The translations under genes and the position numbers were made by a program. A stretch of 64,000 nt of DNA from Ricordea florida (Eukaryota; Cnidaria; Anthozoa; Corallimorpharia; Ricordeidae). Numbering within the stretch: position 1 is the first letter of the stretch; each line of letters opens with the position of its first letter. The DNA is taken from the NCBI GenBank assembly GCA_949710005.1, contig OX453273.1, forward strand, positions 38,756,538-38,820,537. Direction: 5' to 3'. Positions 43,553 to 53,949 of this stretch are shown here, piece by piece. The notes beneath the pieces are model-generated. The model had not been told where the DNA came from. It saw only the letters and a program-made list of their open reading frames with translations, and searched no databases.

Positions 43553-46500
43553 ATGAGCAAACCTAAAATGGAAGCTGATCACGCCATCAACACTCTGAGT
43601 GAAGAATTCAATCTTTTGGTGATTTCAGATGGAGAGAAGGAATTCAAAGACACCATTGATCATTTGTTCAACGGAAATAACTCGAACAGACCGAGAGCGA
43701 TTGTGAGACCCAGAGACTCGGGGGAAGTTAGTCATGTGCTCAAGGTAGCTGCAGTGAATCACGGGAAAGTATCTGTACTGGGTGGAGGACACGATCCAAA
43801 AGGTGAGTTTATAGGTGAGATAAGAGATCTCATTTGTCTAAAATATTTGGCAAACTATATTTGAATATAGTTTGGCTAACAAGATATTATGTTCAACTTT
43901 GTCAAATACTTAACTGAGATCAAGGAATCTGCTACAGGAGAAATGACCACCTTCAATAGCTCTCTGTATTTTGTCAGCGATTAACAGAAGGGCATGGTTT
44001 TGTAGAGTAACTGGCACGAAAACCAAACTGCTCTCAGAAAATTATATTATTGGCTCATCTAAATATTTAGAACTTTCAGTTATTATTTTGTTTGATAAAC
44101 TCATATTTATTCACTTCCATTCACACATTGCTATGGTTCCACCAATAGCATGGCTCCAAACTTCTCTATATAAATTGTACGTAACCCACAATCCTCTCAT
44201 TCGCTCCGACGAAGGGCTAACGCTCGAAACGTCAGCACCTCCCATTCACCTTACGGTGGTATAACTTACTTAATCAACTCGTTTGATTTATCCAATTTCT
44301 CATATTTTGTTAGCCACCTAACCACCCTTCCTCCCCATACTATGGTAAATGAAATTGTTATTAATTGTTATCACAGCGATGTTGTCGCTAATTCTTTTCT
44401 TTACAGGTCTGAGTGTAATCCGTGATGGCCTTGTTCTCGACATGTCAGCAATGAAAAACATTGACATCGATGTTGAAGCCGCGACAGCCTGGGTCGAGGC
44501 TGGTGTCACCGTTCAACAACTCGATGACGCCACATGCCCTCTGGGCCTTGCTGCGGTAAATGGTTCGTGCTCCGATGTGGGAGTGATTGGTTTGATTTTA
44601 GGTGGCGGATTCGGTTTCCTCAGTCGCACCCAAGGAATGGCCGTGGATAATTGTCTGCAAATGGAGATTGTCACTGTGGATGGTCAGCGGATTGTAACCT
44701 CTTCACAACAACATGCGCAGCTCTTTTGGGCGTTACGAGGTGCCGGTCACGTGGGATTTGGCGTTGTTACGAAGGCGCAAATAAAATTGCATACGCTGCA
44801 AGATAAGTACATCGGAGGTAACACGAAAGACTTTGTGAGAAGTATGTAACCTGAAGTCTCCATCTCCCTCATTTCGCATTGGCCCATAAATTAACTGGAT
44901 TGTCTAAGTCAGAATACAGCTCCTGCTACATAATGGCCACTTACATCTAGACCTCTTCCAAACGGGTTACTTTCCAAAGAGAACGGTTCTGCGACCGAGG
45001 GGATTTGACTGAACGCACACAAACAAAAACGCTGTTTATCAAACTAGATGAGGGACCCCCTCAGGGGCGTCCTTGTTCCCTACCAAAATTGCCCTGTTCC
45101 TATGTTCTCGCAGCCTTTCCTTATTTGTTCCCCATAACATATCTGCTTGCCTCGTATCCACCACGCTCAAATTCCCCCACCCCTTCTATAGAGTTTTGAA
45201 CAGTTTTCGTTCCCGTGTTCCTTAAGACAGGAGCCATGTTTCCTTGTTCCTCAAAACCCCTGGGGGACCCTCAGACGAAAAGACAACTTGTACCACCGTA
45301 ATGAACGTAAACTGATGCTTTGAGCATTAGCCCTCTGTCAGAGCGTAGCCCTTCGCTCTTGTGACCACAACGTCACTGATAAGCAGCTGTAGTTTTTCCA
45401 GCGAACAATGCAGAAGTGACGTAAGAATATCCTACATTAAACTGATGAGCAGCGAATCCTGCTTGAATAAGACTTCATGATCAGGTTATGGAGTTTTGAA
45501 TCCGCACAATACGGGAAACTGTCTTCACTAAAGCCCGCCCACGTTAAGTAGGAAATTAGGGGAAGGAATGGTGAGCGAAGCAAGCTTAACGCACGGGAAG
45601 GTTGCTTGTGCCGAATAGACCCTTTGCAGGATTAGGTCACGTGCTTGGATACCACTTAGCAACGCCATGCTGGGACGCAAGCGTTCCAGCCGCCATTTTG
45701 AAAATTATAGGGTGGCGAAGCGACTTTCTGGGTTTGCTGTCAACATACAAGCGATCTATTTATGCTGGAGTTCATGTTCAACGGTTTTTTCAAAACTTTT
45801 GTATTTTTTTGTGAAGTAACTATAAAACGTTTGTGAATTTTGGAGAATACGGAACCACCGTGACTACCTTTTGGATTCAGGGCGAGCAACGGAGGTAAAC
45901 AACCGTAAAATATATTCGTTGTTGTTTGTGCTTTGTTTTGTCATTTTTGCCTCGAAAAGGATTCGTATGCTCACATTTAAAATTCGCCGCAACTCTGAGG
46001 AGTTATATCAACAATTATGGAAACTATAGTTACTGAAATGTGTAGCAAGCTTGTGATCGTTCTCATCGAAGTCATTGACTAATTTTACACAGTTTGCAGT
46101 CATCTCCCTGAATAGTTTTGGTTGTTTTCCTATTTTGACTCGCAGTTGAAGGTAGTCCGAGTTGCCAAGAGCCCAATAAAAAAGCAAAGGGGGGGAACTA
46201 TCATTGCTGTGTCCCGCAGTGTACCGGAGACAGCCGCTATGACAGCTCGCTGTCATTTCACCGAATGCCCAATGAAGAGCAAATTCGAAAGCAATGGATC
46301 GCTAAAATCAGAAGGGATGTTGGTCCATATTTCAAGGTTAGTGGGTTTTTTTGGAAGAATATAATTCCACTGATTGATTTCCTATTTGTCTTTCATTCTT
46401 TTTATCTACATGGATACAATGTTTTAACACCTACTCTGTTATGAACAAGATAACTTCCAAGACAAGGGTTTGCAGTAAACATTTCAAGGACGAGGACTTC

Positions 46501-49500
46501 AATGCTCCCGATAATGCAGGCAGGCGTCTACTCAAAAAAGGAACTGTCCCCACCGTTTTTAGCTGGGCAACGGCTTCAAACAGCAGGCGCAAGATAATCA
46601 GACATGTTGAAAGGTGTGTAAGAAAATCAACAATTATTTATGTGGGGCAAGCTATACCAAATCAATGATCAAATCATCGTAGCCCTGTACTTTACCAATT
46701 GTTGTCATTCCTATTTTGCTGGTATTTTTATTTTTGGATGCACCTGATCTGACCCAACAATACTTTGAATTTTTTTACCTTTTTCTTGACAGTGCCTGTC
46801 AAACAGATGAGAGTGATAACAGTGATGATGCTCCAAGTGCAACTGAAGAATTCACTGATTCCCAAGCAATGGTAGAAGAGCTTGAGAAGACAAAAGCGCT
46901 ACTTCATGCTACACAAGCTGAGCTGGAGGATCTTAAAAGAGAATCACAGACAGCCTCTAAAGAAGCTAATACTGCTCTTGCCCACCTACAAGAAGAGTTT
47001 CGAAGACAAAAGGAAGAAGCTGCATCTGAACTTAAGATTTACAAGTTTGGCATTGAGAGACTCTCAACAGATGATGATGCAATCAAGTTTTACACAGGGT
47101 TCTGTTCATATAAGCATTTCTTACTTTTCTATAATTTGATAAGACCTACAGCAGAGAAAATGACATATTGTTATGCAACTGGTGTCCTAGAAAACCGCCC
47201 ACATGTCCGAGCTATGCAACTGATAGATGAATTATTTATGTTCCTTGTTAGATTTAAACTAGGGCTTTTTCAGCAAGATCTTGCACACCGTTTCAATTTA
47301 CATATCTCATCTGTTAGCAGAAAAATTACTACTTGGGCTAATTATTTATATTTTTTCTTGTGTTCTCAACCTATTTGGCCTTCCAGGGCTGATGTTTGTG
47401 CCAAGATGCCAGGAGAATTTAAGAAGCTCTATCCAACTACACGTGTTATCCTTGATTGCACAGAATTTTTTGTTGAGACACCATCATCTCTTCTGTTGCA
47501 GTCTCAACTGTACTCTTCCTACAAGAGTAACACCACTCTCAAGGGCTTAATAGGCATTTCACCACATGGTGCCATCACTTTTGTTTCTTCTTTGTATACA
47601 GGGGCAATTTCAGATAAAGAAATTACAAGATGTTCAGGTATACTTGATTTACTTGAGGCTGGGGATTCTGTGATGGCAGATAAGGGTTTTGATATTGAAG
47701 ATCTTCTTAGCGAAAAGGAAGTAGACCTTAACATTCCTCCTTTTTTGGAGAGTAGAACCCAGTTTTCAGCAGCTGAGGTTCAGAAGACAAAAATGATTGC
47801 AAAAGTCAGGATTCATGTTGAGAGGGCCATTAAGAGGATAAAAGAATTTCACATTTTCGATTCTGATGTTCCCTTGTCTATGTTAGGCTCAATTAATCAG
47901 GTATATACAGTGGCATGCTTATTAACAAATTTTCAAGGGCCCCTAATTTTAAATGGAGACAACTTTTAAATGGAGGTACAGTTATATAATGAGGTTGTTC
48001 ACTAGTAGGTTTAATAAAGTTTTTGACATGCTTTTTCTTGTGCTGTATTTTTCCTTATTACATATTACATTGATCCCAGGAAATAGTTGAAAAAGAACAT
48101 GTCCACCTTATCTTTGCTGTCTTGGAAAAAAATTTTATCAAAGAAGATTCGTTGGCAAAAATACTTAGTGTCATTCATATAACAAAAAAAGTCACACCAT
48201 TCTAACCCTGTCAGTGCCAACTGGCACTGCACCTGTAAATAGTATTCATGATTTCTTTTCAGTGTTATCTCATCGGACACTGGGTCAATTGCAAGATATC
48301 TGACATTTTTGAAATCTGTCTCCCCCTCTTGTACAACTTTGATTTCGCACAAACCAAATGGGTTACGCCCTTCATTTGCTGCTTTGATGTCATAGACCTT
48401 GCGGTCAGGACTACATCCCAACCATGGGCACTTTGGATTAATGACTAATCCACATGGGAATACATTGACCATCCCAGCTTTAGCGACATTAGCATACACT
48501 GTAGCTGCATGTGGCTCCATTTCAATTCCTCTCTTCATAGCTGCTGTAACAACACGACGTGAAGGATTTATTTGCCTCACCAGGTTTTCAAAATTTGTTA
48601 CACGTTTTGCACAAGAACCAAACTTGCTGGCAGTAATTCGCTTTGAACGAAGAAGCTGCCAAAGATTACTTGCACCCTGTGTCACTGTCCTCGCTTCCAA
48701 GTCAATTGCAACTTCTCGAGTAACAGCTAAAGCTACAAGTGCAGCGGCTCTCTCCTGAGTTAAACAAACTAGAACATTGTTCATTATTCGTTCTCCAGCA
48801 CCCTCCAATGGTAACTTTGGGAAATCATAGGCAAGGAAGTCATTTATGACGTATTCTTGTGAGAGCTTTTGCTGGTATGACAGAGGACTACCTTTAGGAG
48901 CATTGCCAAATTTTGTTGGCTGTAATATTAAATTAGGTCTTTGCTCTGCTGTGGGTGCAATATCAGCTATCAAGGGCAATGGGTCCAAGCCAGTAAAATC
49001 ACTCTTGCAAAGGATTCCATAAAAAGAAGATGGTGAGTACAAAGTACTTTTGATGAACTTGTTGTAGTTGGCACCCATTTTTGGCTTTTTTACCAGTACC
49101 GACTGAATCTCTTTTGTTCCAATGCGTTTTTCTCTTGGTACACTCCAGTGCTGTGGCATACTGGTGCAAGTTAGATCATCTGGTAGAGATGTAAGTCCAA
49201 ACATTTTACAATGAGCCATATAGAAAAGCAGGCCTATTACATGATGGCAATAGCCACTTGCACCTGCAACACAGGAACATTTTCGAGTGATGCCCTTGTC
49301 CTCCAACTTTACAAATATTTCCAAAAGATGCGGGGGCTCACTTTTTCTCATGGATCGGAAACATTTACCGGAAACTTTTACTTTATCTGGCAGGTAAGTC
49401 ACTGAAAGACATGAAAGATTGTTCATCAAAGGGTACGAAATACTGTGTGGCATATAGATGCACAACAATCACATTTCAGAGTAAATAGTTACTGGATAAT

Positions 49501-52098
49501 TATTATTATATCCATTTCGTAGGACATAAAATAAATGTGAAAATAAAACACGCACTCACGTGACGAAATATTGCTCACCTTGAATATTGTGGAGATATCC
49601 AGGTTCAGCAAAGAATTTGTAGGCTTTGCTTGTGCTTGTGCAACCAGAAGAGATTTTCGCGTAGCTCTCTACTTCGGCAAACGTCAGGGTAGGAAAGAGG
49701 TGGATATCTTGCGTCGGATTACCGGTAGAACTTCGTTCTTTATACAACAAAAAATATTAGAAACAACGCGGTTTTTCTGAGTACTCTATGGTAACAACAA
49801 ACCAGTTGTCACAGAAGACAACCACTCTTCGCGAGTAAACTAAATGGAAATCTGTCAGAGGTACCGTATCTTATATTGAGCGAATGAAAGTTCAAATCTT
49901 TTCCGAGGCAAAACAAAGGACTAACAACGAATATTTCAGTTACGGTTGCTTACCTTCGTTGCTCGCCATGAGGCCAAAAGGTCGTCACGATGGAATAGGT
50001 TCCGTATTCTGTCAAAATATGCGAGTGTTCCTTCCAAAATTCGAACAAGTATAATAGTTATATCATTTACAAAACTAAAAGTTTGAAGATGAACTCTTTT
50101 AGATCGCTCGTGTCGCTTAACCACACTATAATTCTAAATATGGCGGCTTGAACGCTTGCGTCCCAGCATGGCGTTGCTAGGTGGTATCCAAGCACGTGAC
50201 CTAATCCTGCAAATGGTCTATTGCAAAAATAAATAGGAACCGCAAAAAATCCAGTTATTCCCTGGGCACTGCAAAGGCGCAAATGCTGACGCGGCTTAGA
50301 TTCGAGAACAGAAGGTTTTGTCGCAGTCTGACCTTGAAATTACTCAGTTCTGCTTTTGAAACTACTTTCCGTCATAACGCAAAGTCGCCGCTTCACAATT
50401 GGACATGAGAAAAAGGCACACTTACTCCGCGTCGCCCCTAATACTATTTGCTTTCTTCATCTAGGTCGCTTCTGCTATTTACCTATGAGTTCATCACGCC
50501 TCAAGACTTTCTTGGAAGAAATGAACGCGTTCTGTAAGGAGGCAGAAGACGAAATCACCTTCAATATTTACCTAATAACTAACATCCCCGGGGTTGCGGT
50601 GGATTACTTCTACGACGGTCCCCCCGAAGAAGCCGAAAGAAATTTACTTCCCTTCCTTCGTGGTCTGACTGAAAAATTCGGTCCACCGGAGGGACACTCC
50701 TCTGTGGACGGCTCGTTTCGAGAGGAGACCACATCGTATGTGAAATATCAGCAAAGGTTCGGTGTGGAGCCGGAAAAAACCCGAAAGTTGTGGAAATCGG
50801 CATTTCTTGATGACTTAACTGTAGAGGTAAGGCAACTAGTTGCTAGCTGTACGTTCTATATTTTCAGCACGATTTGCTTTATTACGTGAAACCGCGTATT
50901 ATATCATAGATACTGAGATTTCCTCACGAAAAAAAGAGTACGTTAAAATGATACGTAAAATGCATTAGCCAATAGGAAACGCGAACAATGAAAACTCACG
51001 AGTGAAAAAACGTCGTTCGTCCAATCACAAACGCGAACGACGAAAACTCACTTGTGAACACAGTCAGGTTTTTTTTTCAGCTGAAAAATGTTTATAAAAG
51101 TTGTGAACGTATAAACTGACGTTTTATTTCTTGTGTTACTTCATTAAATATTTGATTTTGAAAGAGAAACTGATGTTTTAGTTATTCTAGTTTTACACGC
51201 ATACATTGCAGTTGAATGGGTTCGCTAAACACGCGCGTAAGATTGACAAAATTTGGCTTTTCAAAAATCTCAGTATCTATAAAATAAACGAATTACACCA
51301 TGGAAAATGCTTTGTACGATTTTTTATTCACTCGTTGAGTTGTATCAGAAAACTCACTCGATCGTACGCGCGCATTTTCCATGGAGTAATCTCTAAATAC
51401 AGGAGCCCAATGGGTTCCTGCTAAATACTAGTATTCCATTCCAGGTTGGGGGGGGGGGGGGTGAACCATTTGTCCCAAAATTCTCGCAATTTGCCCAAAT
51501 GTTTACGAAACAGTCGAAGAAAAAACGAACGTGATATGATGCACTAACACAGGCCCACATATGAAGTGAAAATATCCTTACATATGAAACTATCATATAA
51601 GCTCGTAAAACATGTTTAAAGATAAAGAAAAACTCCTTAAAAATTGGCTTTGCCCAAAGTTCTCTTGATGACCAAAAAATCTAAGTTGCCCAAATTTGGG
51701 GGGGGGGGGGGACTACAGTCAATAGGTAGAAAGCTTTTCATTGTAGAGGCGTGTGGCGTATTGTATATACAGTACTGCCTGTAATCTTGAGGGCGGTCGA
51801 AGTCGGAAGAGCGAATGGTTATCTTCTCGTCACGTTTAGCGCCTGGACGAGTCAAAGGCTCATGAAAATCAATCTCCAAGTTGGCCATTATTCTAACTGG
51901 AAACATTCAAACAACTTTTGATTTTAGTAAGACCGCTAATCGTCCTGTTAAGCTACAAAATCACCACAAACTCTGGCACCGCTAACACACACGTTCAGAG
52001 TGAACTTTGATCAGTAAACTTCGGTGACGACAATTGTCGTCTGCATATCGGTGCTTCCGAGTTCTATCCGACTAATTACGAACAATATCTACGCCTGA

Positions 52099-52146
<48 letters not shown>

Positions 52147-52190
52147 TCATATATATATGCATATATATATATATATATATATATATGCAC

Positions 52191-52264
<74 letters not shown>

Positions 52265-53284
52265 CCCACAAAAACTCGCAAATACGCTTTGCGTATCCAC
52301 GAGTTAAAAATGGTATCACACATGTGTTAATATAAATGGTATCACACGTGTGTGATTTACCGGTAACTGAGTCGGGGGTAGTGGTTTTTTTATCGATTTG
52401 CTATCACGTGGTACTAGGTACACCACAATTTTGTTTTCGTTGGGAGGCTGTACTATCTGTCCTGGTTTAGTGAAGAATGAGGCAACGATAAAATAAAAGA
52501 ATCACCACGATTGGTAACTATTGGTGGTTTACCATTAAAACGTTTCCGGAAATTCCGGTTGGAAGGTAAATGGAACACAGGTTTCTGGACGTTCCGGTGA
52601 AAATTTTCGAGAGCAACGGAAAGTCTGGAAAGGTAGCCCTGTTTTTGGAATGTTCCAAACGATATTTTGTGTTCCACTTCCTTTAAAGTCATATGGAGTA
52701 CCTTTAGATGCCAGTTCTAGATTTTCTGTGCAAACAAGAGTGGGGTTTTCAAATGGCAAACGACAATCCCTAACAGAATTTCCCAATCTCGAATTTTGTT
52801 TACAATTTGCTGAAACCGTATATTGACCGGTTTTCCTTTATAAATGGTAAACTACCGCTCTCTTTTCTTTGTGCCCAAGGTTATTCAAGTTATTATGGAC
52901 AGCCTAGAGTCAGCCCCAGTCACCTCAAACCATCACACCATTGGCTTGGAACTTTTGGGCGGGGAAATTAACCGCAAAGCGCGTGACTCGTGCGCATACG
53001 CGCACAGAGACGGTCTATATTTGTTCAGTGTGCAGGCCATGTGAAAACCTGAAGACGAGGCTGGAGGCATAGCGCATGCCTGCGGGCAGTGGGCGGAGTT
53101 GACCGCTCAATCACTCCTGCCTTACTCGCTGGGTTCCTATCAGAATTATGCCGATTGTGGAGAGAAGAGTGCAAATCAGCGACTGAAGAACTACTTCAGT
53201 GAAGGCAACATTCAGCAACTGAAAGAACTCAAAAGAAAGTTTGATCCACGAGGTGTTTTGAGCAAAGAACATTTTGAACTCTAA
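43553..53284 (+). CDS. Berberine-bridge-like FAD oxidoreductase with an in-frame stop
   Basis: Exons: 43553-43802, 44407-44817, 50465-50826 and 52880-53284, GT-AG, phases fitting; 475 codons if read to the end. The PCMH-type FAD domain shows [12 protein letters not shown] with the His (residue 80) that binds FAD covalently, and [20 protein letters not shown] with the Cys (about 138) of the second bond, so both attachment residues are kept. The C-terminal berberine-bridge domain ends [11 protein letters not shown] and [15 protein letters not shown]. Codon 396 is TGA (53042-53044) where the frame otherwise runs on, apparently a Trp codon changed to stop; the product would lose the last 80 residues. 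Such enzymes oxidise alcohols, sugars or alkaloids with oxygen. A G precedes the ATG after an AG, so a 5' UTR exon may exist. Intron 2 holds an ISL2EU transposon. It may be a pseudogene. Confidence 0.82.
43855..44040 (-). mobile_element. LINE reverse-transcriptase fragment in intron 1
   Basis: The minus strand reads [20 protein letters not shown] then [16 protein letters not shown], which matches the reverse-transcriptase palm of L2-like LINEs (usual form FLDLSKAFDTVNH). A stop interrupts it (LDLS, then stop). It is an antisense relic. Confidence 0.7.
44200..44300 (+). ncRNA. Hammerhead-ribozyme-like sequence and Penelope-like end
   Basis: CCGACGA (44206-44212), a small stem GGGC-TAAC-GCTC and GAAA (44226-44229), followed by CGTC, has the core layout of type I hammerheads (CUGANGA, stem II, GAAA) reported in Penelope-like elements. 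U4 of the core is C here, which would weaken or kill cleavage. CTTACGGTGGTATAACTTAC and a TCAACT/GTTTGATTTATCC stretch follow, the same end as at 3263-3382. Confidence 0.5.
44990..45290. repeat. TTGTTCC-rich low-complexity repeat
   Basis: Imperfect inverted ends (GGGACCCCCTCAGGGG and CCCCTGGGGGACCCTC) enclose degenerate TTCC/GTTCC repeats. It is comparable in style to the GATCCC element at 26669. Confidence 0.4.
45312..45345 (-). ncRNA. Second, decayed hammerhead-like copy
   Basis: The minus strand reads CGCTCTGACAGAGGGCTAAT followed by GCTCAAAGC, clearly related to the sequence at 44204 but with the GAAA box changed. CCACCGTAATGAACG beside it corresponds to the CTTACGGTGG end of the same family. 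Confidence 0.4.
46146..47969 (+). CDS. ISL2EU transposase: THAP finger plus HARBI-like DDE domain
   Basis: Exons seen: about 46146-46336, 46450-46613 and 46793-47969; an upstream start exon is not identified. The THAP domain is split over the first two: [12 protein letters not shown], then [12 protein letters not shown] (C2CH zinc ligands) and GTVPTVF. The last exon has a coiled coil ([20 protein letters not shown]), a helical region ([15 protein letters not shown]) and the catalytic residues in [22 protein letters not shown] and [13 protein letters not shown], the DDE order of the HARBI/DDE_4 group. The THAP finger should bind the element ends. No stop interrupts it. Confidence 0.85.
48065..49750 (-). 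CDS. SWIM-finger/YqaJ-like nuclease of the ISL2EU element
   Basis: Exons seen: from about 49750 to 49579, and 48065-49401, joined G|TG in phase; the start codon lies upstream in an exon I cannot place. The SWIM finger reads [18 protein letters not shown]. The nuclease part has [36 protein letters not shown] and [10 protein letters not shown], the D-ExK residues of YqaJ/lambda-exonuclease-like folds, then [13 protein letters not shown]. Such proteins accompany the transposase in ISL2EU elements, where their task is not settled. Confidence 0.85.
50827..52537. other. FAD oxidase intron 3 with hairpins and microsatellites
   Basis: Direct repeats around AACGCGAACRAYGAAAACTCAC occur at 50970-51055. 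A foldback with ATTACACCATGGAAAATGC and GCATTTTCCATGGAGTAAT spans 51292-51390. G-runs lie at 51448-51460 and 51699-51712, and a TA microsatellite of about 160 bp with GTGCATATAT/ATATGCACTC palindromes at 52098-52262. No exon is seen. Confidence 0.5.
52538..52856. repeat. Repeat family A, copy 2 (uninterrupted)
   Basis: It aligns with 26388-26950 minus the inserted MITE. It ends about 25 bp before the acceptor of the last FAD oxidase exon, so the insertion came very close to the splice signal. Confidence 0.65.
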
Positions 53285-53949
53285 GCACTGACAATTGTTA
53301 TGTTTGTTTGTGGTCTTAACATATATTTCTTACAACAGCCATTTGCAATTAATATCAATAAATAATGCACACAAAATGTTAAGAATGTTGATAACTAACT
53401 GGGGATCTCGAAGTGTAAAGGTAACGTCAAATGTTGTGCCAAAAATTTACAACTTTTAAGAAAAAAAATACTAGAAAAGGTCCTCACGAACTGGAGAAAC
53501 ATGTTTCACACAATTTCTCACGCAATTTATGCCCTCAGCACTTAAACTGGCTCATATTTTTGGAATAAACGAACATTAGTTAAAGCGAACAGAAGCACAA
53601 AAAATGACCGACAGTAAAGGATTTTTTGACCGTTATAAGAGCTGCAAGACCATATGTCAACCTGTGCCATAAAATTAAAATATCGAGTCGCAAATAATTA
53701 AAATAATGGATGGAAGAGATCTCCTAAGGGGCCAGTCACCCAGATATACAAGAAAATTTGACACCAGGTTTTGAATTATCTCTATGAACTTTTCATGGGG
53801 CACACAAGATTTAGTTATTACAAACATTAAATAGATTGTTTACTAGTGACACCCCTTTCAATACTACTATCTGCATTGTTTAATGCAAATATCAGTGGAG
53901 TCAACAAATTCACTACTGCAAGTTTCAATGTTTTCACTCAGCAAATGTT
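53285..53949. other. Convergent intergenic spacer
   Basis: The spacer separates the ends of the FAD oxidase and ARMC6 genes. AATAAA-like signals occur near 53357 (plus). No other feature. Confidence 0.4.

Larger units (their letters stand above)
45617..50219. mobile_element. Complete ISL2EU-type DNA transposon
   Basis: The ends start AGACCCTTTGCAGGATTAGG and finish with its near-exact complement; the arms match for about 80 bp with only a few differences. AT stands outside both ends (45615-45616 and 50220-50221), the 2-bp duplication known for ISL2EU. It encodes two convergent genes, a THAP/DDE transposase (+) and a SWIM/YqaJ-like nuclease (-), which is the known coding pair of this superfamily. 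It lies in intron 2 of the FAD oxidase gene. Long open frames suggest a recent insertion. Confidence 0.9.

Noticed and set aside
48399-48758. 119-codon plus-strand frame
   Set aside because: It lies wholly antisense to the YqaJ-like nuclease exon, whose conserved motifs explain the open frame.
52076-52335. Two open frames of 74-78 codons, one per strand
   Set aside because: They are translations of a TA microsatellite (alternating Ile-Tyr) and have no coding character.
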